A DNA stretch of 64,000 nucleotides from JAGIBJ01 sp032119595. Lineage in GTDB: Bacteria > Actinomycetota > Thermoleophilia > Solirubrobacterales > Solirubrobacteraceae. This document shows positions 24,990-33,768 of this stretch, one piece after another. Positions within the stretch are counted from its first letter, which is position 1, and each line of letters begins with the position of its first letter. Below the pieces are notes generated by a model that saw only the letters and a list, made by a program, of their open reading frames with translations, searched no databases and was not told the DNA's origin. A program made the translations under genes and the position numbers. The stretch is taken from assembly GCA_032119595.1 (NCBI GenBank), contig JAUMBQ010000001.1, positions 372,001 through 436,000 of the forward strand, written 5' to 3'.

Positions 24990-27900
24990 CGCTTCACCGT
25001 CCCGGTCAGTTTGCGGCCGGGGCCCTTCGCGATCGTGCCGGTCGGCGTGATCGAGCGGACCTGCGCTTTGGCTCCGGCCGCGTTGCTGCCGGCCCGCACC
25101 GTGGCAACCCACGTGTTGCCTTGCTTCTTGAAGTCGGTGCCGACCAGCTTGATGACGCTGACGCCGCCGCCCTTGCGCCGCAGCACGACCTGCATCAGCG
25201 GCATCGAACTCTTCAGCCCGTAGGCGGGCGCGTCCTTCACGGTGATGCGCACCTTGCCGGCCTTGGCCGCCTTGATCGACGCGATCCGCGGCGCCTTGGG
25301 CTGCGGCGGCGGGCTTGCCTTGAACGTGTCGATGTCGTGCACCACGCCGCGCGGAATGCCATTCGGTGACGTGATGTACGCGTCGACGTGACGCTGCGCC
25401 GTTCCGCCGACCGCCGGCAAGAACGCGAACTCGGTCGTGAGTTTGCCGGTCCCTGGCACCACATAGGACGCGACCGACTGCGCGGTCCCGTCGCCACGCT
25501 CCACGAACGCGATGGTGTCGCCAGCCGGCAGCGCCGATGCCTTGAGCGACACCTTCCTCAGCAGCGGCTTGTACGCGTCCCCGATCGCCTTCTGCGAGAT
25601 CCGCGCGCCCTTGATGACCGTCTTGGCACCGATCCCGAGGGTGAGCCGCTTCGCGGTCGCCACGGGCTGAGTGGTCGACGTCAGCAAGCCACCGTAGGTC
25701 TTCGTACCGAGGTTGTCCTTCGCACTCACCTTGGTCACGCTGGCGCCGAATGCCTTGGCCTTCGGCAGGTCGCGATCACGGGAGTACGCGACGCTCGTGA
25801 CCGTCTCTGAGCCTGGATCGGCCGCGAGGCTCCACACACCGCTGCGCGGGTTCGCGATGACCATCCGCACCTCGCCCTTGACCCGGTCGACATCGACGAC
25901 CGAGCCGGTGGACTCATCAAACCCATAGTTGTCGAGCGTCTGCCCGGCAGCGGCGACCGGCGTCCGGACCACCTTGGCCGCAGCGCATTTGTTCCCGAAG
26001 CACGTGTCGGTGGCTGGGCCCGTGAGCGTCACGCTCGGCGGCTTCCCCGGTTGGCCGCGCGCGATGAGCGAAAGCGTCCGCTGATCCTTCTCAACCTCGA
26101 TCGGCTGCGTCTGCCCAGCGGTCAGCGTGGCTCGCACCGCCAGCTCGGCCTTCGTGGCGCTCACCTGCGGCTTGCCACCCGACGACACCGGCAGCCGTCC
26201 GACCACGGCGCGGTACGGCCCGAGGCCACAGCCGTCGACGAAGCCATCCAGGTCCTTCCCCTCGTAGAGGTAACCGAACCCAGGCCGGAACGTGTGCACC
26301 CAGAGGTCGATCTCGCCGCACACGGCGATGCCTCGGCTGGAGAGCACGCCGTTGATTCCGAGGCACGCGAAGATGCACGCTCGGCCGCTGCCCTCCACGT
26401 TGAATGCGCTGCTCGAGAAGGCTCCCGACACGTTCACCGCGTAGGAGAACGGCCCAATCGAGTTGCCGGTCGAGGCGGCGATCAGCGCCTTGCCGTCGCC
26501 GACCTCAACGTGCGCCTTGCCGAGCGGCAGCAGGCCGCCAGCCAGTCCCGCGTCACCGTCGAGGGTGAGCTTCACCGGCGAGGTCTGCAGCTCCAGAACC
26601 CCGTTGGCGACCAGCAGGACGCCGTCGCTCGTCGTCACCTGCGCGGAGCCCTGGAGGGTGATGCCGTTCTTCTTGATCAGCTTGAAGCCGAGCCGCTTGA
26701 GCATGAGCGGCGTGCTGCCCAGCTGGATGTCGGCCTGCACGGATCCTCCGGCCTCCGTGAGCGAGCCGTTCGTGATCACCACGCGCACCGTGACCTTCTT
26801 GCTCAGCAGCTCGCCAGCGCCAGACCCGGTGAAGGTCTTGGAGGCGTCGTCGTAGCGCAGGTTGAAGTTCTCGATGTAGACCGGGCCGAGCCAGATGTTG
26901 CTCAGATTCAGCTCAGGAGAGGGCGTGCCGACGATGGTGCGGCGCGCTTTGCCGGGGCGCTTGGATGAAGTCCAGCTCGTCACGCCGCGCACCCCGCCGG
27001 CCACGCGTTTGTAGTTGCCGGTGTCGGTCACCTTGGTGATGACGGTCTTGTCGAGCGGGTTGCAACCAGGGATGACGACGCGCTTCGTGCTGGCGGGCAC
27101 GGGAGCCTGGCCCGGCTCGGCCGCGCCGAAGTCGCTCGGGAGCTGGACCTCGAAGTCGACCTGGGAACCACCCACGTCGGTCTGCTTCGTCGTGCACTTC
27201 GCGGCGAGGTCGATGCTCACCTTCGTCGCGATCGGCAGGCCGCCGTAACGGGCCTGGGAGGTGTGATCGAACGACTCGACGATCCGCCGGTCGAGGCGGA
27301 CACCAGGGTCGTCCTTGGCGACCTGCAGTGAGGTGCTCGCGACCGGCTCGTCGTCGATCAGGATCGAGACCTTCTTGGCGGTCCCAGTCGGCTGCCACGC
27401 TTTGATATCGCCGGGGTTCGACGACTTCGGCACGCTGCTGGAGGTGAACACGAGACCGTGCTGCGCATCGTCCTTGCGGACGACCATCCAGCTGCCCTCG
27501 GGCGGCGCGAAGCGCACGCCGTTGACGTCGATCGGGCTCTTCGTCCAATAGACCTCGCGATCGCTGTTGCCGTCGACGCAGGTGCCCGACCAGTTGAACC
27601 GGTTTGCGCCCTTGCCCATCGTCTGAGCGGTGTTGGAGCACTTGAACTGCCCGGCGACGACCTTGATGCCGTCCAGGCGCACCTTGCCAGTGGCGGCCGT
27701 GCGGTCATAGACGGTGAGCAGCGCCGAGTATTCGCCAATCTTTGGGATGGTGAGCGTGAGCGCCTTCGGATTCTTGGAGACGACCGTCGACACGACTCCC
27801 TTCACGCCGAATCCGGCCACGCACTTGGGCTTCACCGGCGCGCTGACGACGGGGACCGGGCCGCTGCCGAGGCCCGGCACCGCTACGGCCGGAGCGAAGC

Positions 27901-30664
27901 GCTTGGCCGCCGCGCTCGTGCGTCGCGCCAGGCTCACGCCCTGCGGACCAAGTCCCTCGAGCTCGATCTGCGCGAGGACATTCGGGTCGCCGCCCGTGAG
28001 CTGGTCGATCGGCGGCAGGGAGGTGAGCACGTCCTTGGCGGGCTGTGTCAGCTCGGGCCCGGGGATGTCCGGGGTGATGTCGGCCTTGCCCTTGCACGAG
28101 CGCTGCCACGGCTGGCCGATCTGCACGGAGTACCAGACGGGCTGTTCGTCGCTGTCGATCACCGTGGTGCCCGGATCGAACGTGAGCGGCGTGCCGGGGT
28201 TCTGTGGGTCGTCCGGGCGGCCAGCCGCGATCGGGCCGGTCTGCTCCGTGTTGCCGGCACCGACGCCCGGTGCCGATGCATCGACCCCGGGGGTCACGAG
28301 GTTCACATCCGCTGCGGGCTGCGCACGGAGCCGGATCGGCACGTCCTGCTCCACGGTCACGTCGCGGCCGCCGCGATCGACGGCGTGGAGCTTCACGTGC
28401 TCCACCGTCTTGTGCGGCCAGCAGCCGGTCATGGAGCCGGTCTGCGCGCCGCACAGCGACGTCGGGTAGAGCGAGAGCGCATAGTCGGCGATGGCCTGCT
28501 GGATGTTGTAAAGCCCCCAATTCGTCGTCTTCGGGACGAGGTTCGGCACCGGCTCGAGCTTCGCGATCGGCGCGAGGCCGTGGCGATCGTCCCGCCACGG
28601 GGCGGCGCTGACTGGCGTGGGCACGAGCCCAGGCGCCACGCACAGCACCTTCTTCGTTCCGGGTTGCGGCACGCACACCTTGGTCTTGCCCGGGTCGCCA
28701 GGATCACGCGTGACTGCGGACGTGCCGATCGATCCGCTGCCGAAGTCCCAGTCCTCGCGGACCACGCGGTCCAGCGGCGAGTCCGGGTCGTGTGAGCCCG
28801 AGGTGAACAAGGCCGGCTCGGTGTACTCGAGCGGCGTGTCGAGCGGCACGATCGACGTGACTGGCGCGCGGTTCGGGATCACGGTGACCGGGCGCGTCGT
28901 GGTGGCCGCGCGGCCGAAGCGGTCTTTGACCGTGAGGGTCACGTCGTAGGAGCCGCGGCGCGTGCCCGCCTCGCCGGCATCGGACGCGTCGCCGACCGGC
29001 TTGATTCGTGCTGCATCGCCAGCGTTCTGCTGGAGGGGCGCGAAGGCGTGGTCGACCTCCGAGTCGCCGGAGGCCGGGCTGCCGTCGCCGAAGTTCCAGG
29101 CGTAGGTGTAAGGCCCGAAGCTGCCACTGACCGCCGAGGTGAACCGCTTGGGCGCGCCAGAGATCGTGAGGTTGGGCCCGGTGAAGCTGACCGCAAGATC
29201 GGAGACCGGAGCCGGCGCGGTGGTGAACGCAACGTCGGCGCCCGCAACCGTGCCGCCGCCGTTGCTCGCCACCACGCGCACGTGGTACTGCCGCTCAGGC
29301 TGGAGGCCATCGAGGGCGGCGGCCACCGGCTGGTTCGCCGACGGCACGGGCGTGATGATCTCTTCGGGCGTCGAGCGCCCGTAGGCGGTCGTCTCGCCGT
29401 ACTCGAAGTGCACCTTGCCGCCGATGCCCCGCAGGTTCACGGTGCCCGTCGCCCTGGCGGTCTCGTAGGCGATGTCGACCGGCGTCCCCGTGGTCGGGAT
29501 CGGTGGCAGAGCGACGCCGTTGATGAGCACATCGACGCGGTAGGCGCCGTCGGAGGTCACCGCGATGTCGCGGTCGCCATCGCGGTCGAAGTCGGCGGTG
29601 GTGATGGCGTCAACCGTGCCTCGACGCACTCCGCCTGGGAGCAGCACGGGTTGCGGCGCCGCAAACGTGCCGTTGTCGTTGGAGAGCATCGCGATCACTC
29701 GGTCGTTGGCGGTGGTCGCCAGCAGCACGTCGCTGTCGCCGTCGGCGTCGAGGTCACCGACCGCCGACTGCTTCGCGGTGATGCGCACGCCGGTCGCGGT
29801 CGTCGTAGGAGCGCCGAATTGGCCGGCGCTGGTGATCGGGAAGATCTTGACCTCAGAGGGGGTCAGCACGACGGCCTCGAGCCGGGCATCGCCACTCACG
29901 TCGGCCATAAACAGGTCTTGCACGGTGCCGACGCTCGTCGCGACGCCCGCCGCGGCGAACGCGGGGGCCGTCCGGATCGTGATCACGCCGGTGGTCTGGC
30001 TGAAGAGGAGGTCCGCCTTCCCGTCGCCGGTCACATCGCCGGCGGCGATGTGACCCGAGTCAGGGGTCGCGAGGGTTCGGGCTCCATCACCGGAGACGGC
30101 GCTGTAGACCAGTCCCGGCTTGGCAACGCGAACGCTCACCGCGCTCTGCTCGGAGGCGAACAGGTCAAGCCGGCCATCTCCGGTGAAGTCGCCGACGGCC
30201 ACGTCGCGCGCGGGGAAGCCGTAGTCCGGGCCCGGAATCGAGGCGAGCCCGCTCGTCGTGCCCCGCGTGATGGTCGTCGGGCCACCCGCTTTGTCGGTGG
30301 CACCCCAGACCAGGGCGTCGCGCCGACCATCGAGGTCGAAGTCACCGGCCACCGAACCCTTCGGAGTCAGGCCGAGACCGAGGAAGGTACGCGGACCGAA
30401 GGTCGGCGCCGGGAAGGCCATGACGCCACCCGACTCCGGCACGGCCGCTACGAGGTCCGGGGCCGGGTCGACGTTCAGGTCGACGGTGTCGAGGCCGACG
30501 GACGGCGAGTTCGGTGTCTGCCCGGCGGGCACCTCAAACGGGCTGCCCGGCCAAGGCGTGAATGTGACCGCGCCAGCGGCACCGTCAGCGAACACTCCAG
30601 TTGCGGCGGCCACGGCAATGCCGACCGCGAGGAACTTCCTGCCTGAACGGACATGTTGGCGCAC
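24986..30664 (-). CDS. Giant secreted multidomain protein with FG-GAP, fibronectin-like and PKD modules
   Basis: A 1892-residue exported protein. A signal peptide (KFLAVGIAVAAATGVFADGAAG) is followed by FG-GAP/VCBS beta-propeller repeats to about residue 390 (GDFDLDGRRDALVWG, GDFTGDGRLDLFA, GDVTGDGKADLLF, GDLDADGDSDVLLA, ADFDRDGDRDIAV). A fibronectin-III-like stretch at about 395-490 follows (HFEYGETTAYGRSTP, LQPERQYHVRVVASNGGG). PKD-like domains follow (YTYAWNFGDGSPASGD; DPDSPLDRVVREDWDFGSG). The remaining ~1200 residues are unrecognised, with a possible beta-helix or repeat region around 1350-1500 and no anchor motif at the C terminus, which is basic. Start is GTG 30664. It looks like a cell-surface or matrix protein. 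Confidence 0.75.
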   Translation of the reverse strand: MRQHVRSGRKFLAVGIAVAAATGVFADGAAGAVTFTPWPGSPFEVPAGQTPNSPSVGLDTVDLNVDPAPDLVAAVPESGGVMAFPAPTFGPRTFLGLGLTPKGSVAGDFDLDGRRDALVWGATDKAGGPTTITRGTTSGLASIPGPDYGFPARDVAVGDFTGDGRLDLFASEQSAVSVRVAKPGLVYSAVSGDGARTLATPDSGHIAAGDVTGDGKADLLFSQTTGVITIRTAPAFAAAGVATSVGTVQDLFMADVSGDARLEAVVLTPSEVKIFPITSAGQFGAPTTTATGVRITAKQSAVGDLDADGDSDVLLATTANDRVIAMLSNDNGTFAAPQPVLLPGGVRRGTVDAITTADFDRDGDRDIAVTSDGAYRVDVLINGVALPPIPTTGTPVDIAYETARATGTVNLRGIGGKVHFEYGETTAYGRSTPEEIITPVPSANQPVAAALDGLQPERQYHVRVVASNGGGTVAGADVAFTTAPAPVSDLAVSFTGPNLTISGAPKRFTSAVSGSFGPYTYAWNFGDGSPASGDSEVDHAFAPLQQNAGDAARIKPVGDASDAGEAGTRRGSYDVTLTVKDRFGRAATTTRPVTVIPNRAPVTSIVPLDTPLEYTEPALFTSGSHDPDSPLDRVVREDWDFGSGSIGTSAVTRDPGDPGKTKVCVPQPGTKKVLCVAPGLVPTPVSAAPWRDDRHGLAPIAKLEPVPNLVPKTTNWGLYNIQQAIADYALSLYPTSLCGAQTGSMTGCWPHKTVEHVKLHAVDRGGRDVTVEQDVPIRLRAQPAADVNLVTPGVDASAPGVGAGNTEQTGPIAAGRPDDPQNPGTPLTFDPGTTVIDSDEQPVWYSVQIGQPWQRSCKGKADITPDIPGPELTQPAKDVLTSLPPIDQLTGGDPNVLAQIELEGLGPQGVSLARRTSAAAKRFAPAVAVPGLGSGPVPVVSAPVKPKCVAGFGVKGVVSTVVSKNPKALTLTIPKIGEYSALLTVYDRTAATGKVRLDGIKVVAGQFKCSNTAQTMGKGANRFNWSGTCVDGNSDREVYWTKSPIDVNGVRFAPPEGSWMVVRKDDAQHGLVFTSSSVPKSSNPGDIKAWQPTGTAKKVSILIDDEPVASTSLQVAKDDPGVRLDRRIVESFDHTSQARYGGLPIATKVSIDLAAKCTTKQTDVGGSQVDFEVQLPSDFGAAEPGQAPVPASTKRVVIPGCNPLDKTVITKVTDTGNYKRVAGGVRGVTSWTSSKRPGKARRTIVGTPSPELNLSNIWLGPVYIENFNLRYDDASKTFTGSGAGELLSKKVTVRVVITNGSLTEAGGSVQADIQLGSTPLMLKRLGFKLIKKNGITLQGSAQVTTSDGVLLVANGVLELQTSPVKLTLDGDAGLAGGLLPLGKAHVEVGDGKALIAASTGNSIGPFSYAVNVSGAFSSSAFNVEGSGRACIFACLGINGVLSSRGIAVCGEIDLWVHTFRPGFGYLYEGKDLDGFVDGCGLGPYRAVVGRLPVSSGGKPQVSATKAELAVRATLTAGQTQPIEVEKDQRTLSLIARGQPGKPPSVTLTGPATDTCFGNKCAAAKVVRTPVAAAGQTLDNYGFDESTGSVVDVDRVKGEVRMVIANPRSGVWSLAADPGSETVTSVAYSRDRDLPKAKAFGASVTKVSAKDNLGTKTYGGLLTSTTQPVATAKRLTLGIGAKTVIKGARISQKAIGDAYKPLLRKVSLKASALPAGDTIAFVERGDGTAQSVASYVVPGTGKLTTEFAFLPAVGGTAQRHVDAYITSPNGIPRGVVHDIDTFKASPPPQPKAPRIASIKAAKAGKVRITVKDAPAYGLKSSMPLMQVVLRRKGGGVSVIKLVGTDFKKQGNTWVATVRAGSNAAGAKAQVRSITPTGTIAKGPGRKLTGTVKR

Positions 30665-30739
30665 TTACACATCATCACAGGTGGCGCGCAGCCATTCATG
30701 AATTCGACTGCGACCAGCCGCAAGCCGGCGGGCGGGTCG

Positions 30740-31339
30740 TCAGGTTCGCGTGTTCGTGAGGCTGGGCTCGTCCTCGATAACCGGTGGCCGGCCTCGGAAC
30801 GTGCGCCAGTAGAAGTCGATGCCGGAGACGATCGTCAAGACCACGGCGAGGTAGATCACGAGATCGACGAGCAACGGCGTCGGGTCCCAAATGATCGCGA
30901 GCAGAATCGCCCAGAGCTGCACGACGGTCTTGAGCTTGCCGAGCTGCGCCGCCGCGATCACCTCGCCGCCGCCCTTCTTGACCTGCATGCGCGTGACCGT
31001 GACGAGCAGCTCGCGCACGATGATCACCGCGGCGACCCACCAGCCAATGCGCTCGTGGTAGACGAGCGGCGCGAGCGCGCCGACGACCAGCAACTTGTCG
31101 GCAATGGGATCCATCAGCTTGCCGAACGCGGAGATCACGTCCGCGCGGCGCGCGAGGTAGCCGTCGACAAAGTCGGTGATGGCAGCGACCGCGAAGATCA
31201 CGGCGCCGATGGCGTCGCCCGAGCCCGTGCCCTGGGCGAGCGCGTAGATCATCACCGGGGTGACGATGATGCGGCCGACCGTCAGCGCGTTGGGAACGGC
31301 GGCGTTCATCAGATGCCGAAGAAGGTCGTCAAGGCCCAT
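30740..31339 (-). CDS. pgsA: CDP-diacylglycerol-glycerol-3-phosphate 3-phosphatidyltransferase
   Basis: Makes phosphatidylglycerol phosphate from CDP-diacylglycerol and glycerol 3-phosphate at the membrane. The 199-residue protein has the full CDP-alcohol phosphotransferase signature D-x2-D-G-x2-A-R-x8-G-x3-D-x3-D at about residues 57-80 (from TDFVDGYLARR to GKLMDPIADK). It has about five membrane segments. ATG at 31339 is preferred because a GTG lies just before it and the longer N terminus is not conserved-looking. It is divergent from clpP. The family also contains phosphatidylinositol-phosphate synthases, but the overall sequence is PgsA-like. Confidence 0.88.
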   Translation of the reverse strand: MGLDDLLRHLMNAAVPNALTVGRIIVTPVMIYALAQGTGSGDAIGAVIFAVAAITDFVDGYLARRADVISAFGKLMDPIADKLLVVGALAPLVYHERIGWWVAAVIIVRELLVTVTRMQVKKGGGEVIAAAQLGKLKTVVQLWAILLAIIWDPTPLLVDLVIYLAVVLTIVSGIDFYWRTFRGRPPVIEDEPSLTNTRT

Positions 31340-31412
31340 CACCCTACGCAGCCGCGCGGCCGACCGTGTTGCACGTCGTCCACCGCCGGGGTTCGGCCCC
31401 GGGCCCAACGAG

Positions 31413-31418
31413 TAGGCT
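31413..31418 (+). promoter_or_regulatory. -10-like hexamer of clpP
   Basis: TAGGCT ends 7 bases before the ATG at 31426, the same hexamer and spacing as at the NmrA-like gene. No Shine-Dalgarno is evident, so a leaderless transcript is suggested. Confidence 0.4.
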
Positions 31419-31425
31419 CACGGGC

Positions 31426-32055
31426 ATGCCCATGATCCCCACCGTCATTGAGCGCACCGCGCGCGGCGAGCGTGAGTACGACATCTACTCGCGGCTCCTG
31501 AACGACCGGATCATCTTCCTCGGCACACAGGTCAACGATCAGGTCGCGAACCTGATCGTCGCGCAGCTGCTGCACCTCGAGTCAGATGACCCGGACAAGG
31601 ACATCTCGATCTACATCAACTCGCCCGGTGGCTCGATCTACGCCGGCCTGGCGATCTACGACACGATGCAGTTCATCAAGCCCGATGTGCGCACCATCTG
31701 CTGCGGCATCGCGATGAGCATGGGCTCCCTCCTGCTCGCCGGCGGCGCACACGGCAAGCGCATGGCCCTCCAGAACAGCCGCATCATGATCCACCAGCCG
31801 TCCGGTGGATTCGAAGGCCAGGCCACCGACATCGAGATCCACGCCCGCGAGATCATCGACATCCGCCACCGCGTCGACACCATCTACGCCAAGCACACCG
31901 GCCGCTCCATGGAGCAGCTCAAGCTCGACATGGAACGCGACCGCTTCCTCTCCGCCGAGCAGGGCGTCGAGTACGGCATCATCGACCAGGTCCTCACCCG
32001 CGAATCCCGCGGCGGCACCGACCAGGTTCATCACAAAAACGACGGCCGCGGCTAA
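31426..32055 (+). CDS. clpP: ATP-dependent Clp protease proteolytic subunit
   Basis: Serine protease ring subunit that degrades proteins unfolded by ClpX/ClpC. The 209-residue protein has the catalytic triad at the expected positions: Ser98 in GIAMSMGSLL, His123 in RIMIHQPSGG, Asp172 in DMERDRF. The family blocks INSPGGSIYAG and FLSAEQGVEYGIID are also intact. Only one clpP is present here and no chaperone gene is next to it; many actinobacteria carry clpP1-clpP2 in tandem followed by clpX. Start is ATG 31426 (a second ATG lies 6 bases further). A strong hairpin follows the gene. Confidence 0.95.
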   Translation: MPMIPTVIERTARGEREYDIYSRLLNDRIIFLGTQVNDQVANLIVAQLLHLESDDPDKDISIYINSPGGSIYAGLAIYDTMQFIKPDVRTICCGIAMSMGSLLLAGGAHGKRMALQNSRIMIHQPSGGFEGQATDIEIHAREIIDIRHRVDTIYAKHTGRSMEQLKLDMERDRFLSAEQGVEYGIIDQVLTRESRGGTDQVHHKNDGRG

Positions 32056-32099
32056 CAGCCTGAGCGGATCTCGCTCAGGACTTGCGGGACGAACTTTTT

Positions 32100-32125
32100 C
32101 TGCGGCGGCCTTCGGGCCGCCGCAG
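32100..32125. terminator. UUCG-loop hairpin between clpP and hipA
   Basis: CTGCGGCGGCC (32100-32110), TTCG, GGCCGCCGCAG (32115-32125): an 11-base perfect GC stem with the very stable C(UUCG)G tetraloop on the plus strand. It lies between the convergent stops of clpP and hipA. T residues precede the stem rather than follow it, so termination would be hairpin-only. Confidence 0.55.
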
Positions 32126-32149
32126 TGCGTTGTGGGGCGCTGCGGACGC

Positions 32150-33406
32150 TCAGTACCCCTCGAACGCGTACGGCAACAGCACCGCACGCTGGCGCAGCAG
32201 GGACCGATCGGCCTGGGAAAGCTCGGCCCCATCACACGTGGATTCCCAGCTGTCCTTGATGACTTGAACCTGGTGGTCGATGAGGTCGCGGGCTTCGCGC
32301 TCGCCTAGGCCGTATTCGAACGAACGTGCCACGCAGCCAGCGAGATTGCTGAGCCGGAAGCGGTCCGCCCCGATTTCCATGCCTTGCGATGCCTCTCCCC
32401 CTGACCTGGGTTGTGGGCAGAGATCGTACGCCGGCGACAACGACAGCCAACGACCGTCCCACAGCGCGCCGTGATTGCGTGCGTGATCGTCGGTGTTGCC
32501 GACCAGGATGTTGAACGTGATCCGAGCGAACAGCTCACGAAGGGTGGCCTTCGGCGCGGTGAACGTGTGCCGCACGCGTTCGGCAAGGTCCGAGTAGCTG
32601 GCGTGCCGCGCATGGAGTTCGTCAAGTCCGAGGATGGTGAGCGCGGAGACGAAATGCGTTCGGGTTTCGAGGCCGGGATCGCGATCGAAACGGTCGACAA
32701 GCAGCACCCACTTTCCGAGCGCCTTTCGCAGACGCGTAGCCGCAACGTCGATACCTGCGGCGCCCGCCAGCGTCATGGCGACGTACTCAGCCTGCACGAC
32801 CGGGTAGGTGTCGTCAGACGACGAGAACTTGGCGATCTGAGCGACGCCGTCACCGGAGATCAGCACCTTCGGGCGTGCCCCTCCGACCGAGCTGCCGTAG
32901 AGAAGCGCTGCGTCCAGCGCCGGGGTCAGCGGGATGCCTGCCTCGACACGCTCAGCGCTCGTCATGAGCTCTTCCAGGGTTGTTGCTGCGCCGCGACGAG
33001 GCTCGTAGGCTTCGCTCGAACGCTGGAAATCCAGCGCTCCAACCCGATCGGACCCTGACTCAAGCAGGTAGGTCACTTCGTCAAAGTCCCCCGTGTCGGT
33101 CGTCCTCCAGTCACCGCCGACCAGCCGGTTCAAGATGACGCGCTGGCCCCAGGAGTCGGGACGACCGTCGAGGATGCAGCCGGGTGCGCGCATTCCGACT
33201 CGCGGGCGAATCAACCCTGCCTGCAGAGGAAGCTCCGGTGCGTAGAGCGAGATCGCGTTGCCGCGATCCCGGTACGACCGCGCGTACACGAACGCGAGCT
33301 CGCCTCCCCGAGGTTCCAGGCGGCCCGCGACGACGGGCTCCGTCTCGCCGGGAAGCCAAGTCCAGACGTACGCCTCTCTCGAACTAGAAATCGTCGTCGA
33401 CATCAT
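32150..33406 (-). CDS. HipA-like serine/threonine kinase toxin
   Basis: A 418-residue HipA-family protein kinase. HipA kinases phosphorylate aminoacyl-tRNA synthetases or translation factors and induce growth arrest. It has the N-terminal subdomain 1, the Gly-rich GSSVGGARPKVLI (the P-loop-like segment that carries the autophosphorylated Ser in E. coli HipA), IAKF as ATP-lysine candidate, the catalytic NILVGNTDDHARNHG and the metal-binding YDLCP. It overlaps hipB by about 23 bases. ATG at 33406 or 33403 both fit a GGGG element upstream. The catalytic residues look intact. Target unknown. Confidence 0.85.
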   Translation of the reverse strand: MMSTTISSSREAYVWTWLPGETEPVVAGRLEPRGGELAFVYARSYRDRGNAISLYAPELPLQAGLIRPRVGMRAPGCILDGRPDSWGQRVILNRLVGGDWRTTDTGDFDEVTYLLESGSDRVGALDFQRSSEAYEPRRGAATTLEELMTSAERVEAGIPLTPALDAALLYGSSVGGARPKVLISGDGVAQIAKFSSSDDTYPVVQAEYVAMTLAGAAGIDVAATRLRKALGKWVLLVDRFDRDPGLETRTHFVSALTILGLDELHARHASYSDLAERVRHTFTAPKATLRELFARITFNILVGNTDDHARNHGALWDGRWLSLSPAYDLCPQPRSGGEASQGMEIGADRFRLSNLAGCVARSFEYGLGEREARDLIDHQVQVIKDSWESTCDGAELSQADRSLLRQRAVLLPYAFEGY

Positions 33407-33719
33407 CGTCCCCACGGCGAATGCTCTTCGGCAGGAGTCTCACGAAGTCCCGTTGCCGCTGGAGTTCCTGCCCGAGCCGCGAAGGTTCGTCCACAAACAG
33501 GGGAACGCCGACGAGCGTCGCAAGTTCCAGCGCGATCCCGAGACCGACCGTCGGGTCCCCACGCTCAACCTTTGCGAGCGTGGGCTGTGAGACGCCGGCG
33601 CGCTCAGCCAGCGCAGCAATGCTCAGCTCGCGACCAATCCGCGCTTCCCTGATCTGCAGGCCAAGGAACTCAGCAGCCGCGACGGTCGACCTCGAGTAGA
33701 CACGCTGCTTCTTCGCCAT
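33384..33719 (-). CDS. HipB-like XRE antitoxin
   Basis: A 111-residue HTH_XRE protein that should neutralise HipA and repress its own operon. The helix-turn-helix lies at about residues 19-72 (LQIREARIGRELSIAALAERAGVSQPTLAKVERG), with the usual PTVGLGIALELATLVGV after it. The C-terminal 35 residues (LGQELQRQRDFVRLLPKSIRRGDDDVDDDF) end in an acidic tail that could be the disordered degradation signal or contact HipA. ATG at 33719 has no Shine-Dalgarno. A good promoter with its -10 ending 7 bases before the ATG points to a leaderless mRNA. Two matched palindromes overlap that promoter. Confidence 0.88.
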   Translation of the reverse strand: MAKKQRVYSRSTVAAAEFLGLQIREARIGRELSIAALAERAGVSQPTLAKVERGDPTVGLGIALELATLVGVPLFVDEPSRLGQELQRQRDFVRLLPKSIRRGDDDVDDDF

Positions 33720-33722
33720 ATC

Positions 33723-33768
33723 AGCAAATATAGTTTGCTTAAGAAGCTCTAAGCAAGTTTTATTTGCT
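33723..33768. promoter_or_regulatory. Two HipB operators, AGCAAA-N5-TTTGCT
   Basis: Operator 1 (33723-33739) is AGCAAA-TATAG-TTTGCT, a perfect inverted repeat. Operator 2 (33752-33768) is AGCAAG-TTTTA-TTTGCT, one mismatch. They are 29 bases apart, about three turns, on the same face. Operator 1 covers the -10 and operator 2 abuts the -35 of the hipB promoter. The second operator overlaps the stop codon of the J-domain gene. Confidence 0.75.
33727..33756 (-). promoter_or_regulatory. hipB promoter, leaderless
   Basis: On the minus strand TTGCTT (33756-33751) and TATATT (33732-33727) are 18 bases apart. The -10 ends 7 bases before the ATG at 33719, so the transcript should begin at or next to the start codon. 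This is the best-matching promoter in the window. Confidence 0.65.

Noticed and set aside
29048..30646. 532-codon frame antisense to the giant secreted protein
   Set aside because: Arg/Gly/Asp-rich shadow translation; the sense frame holds ordered FG-GAP repeats.
32100..32125. Canonical intrinsic terminator with U tract
   Set aside because: The T run precedes the stem on the plus strand, and the minus strand has an A run after it; only hairpin-type termination is possible.
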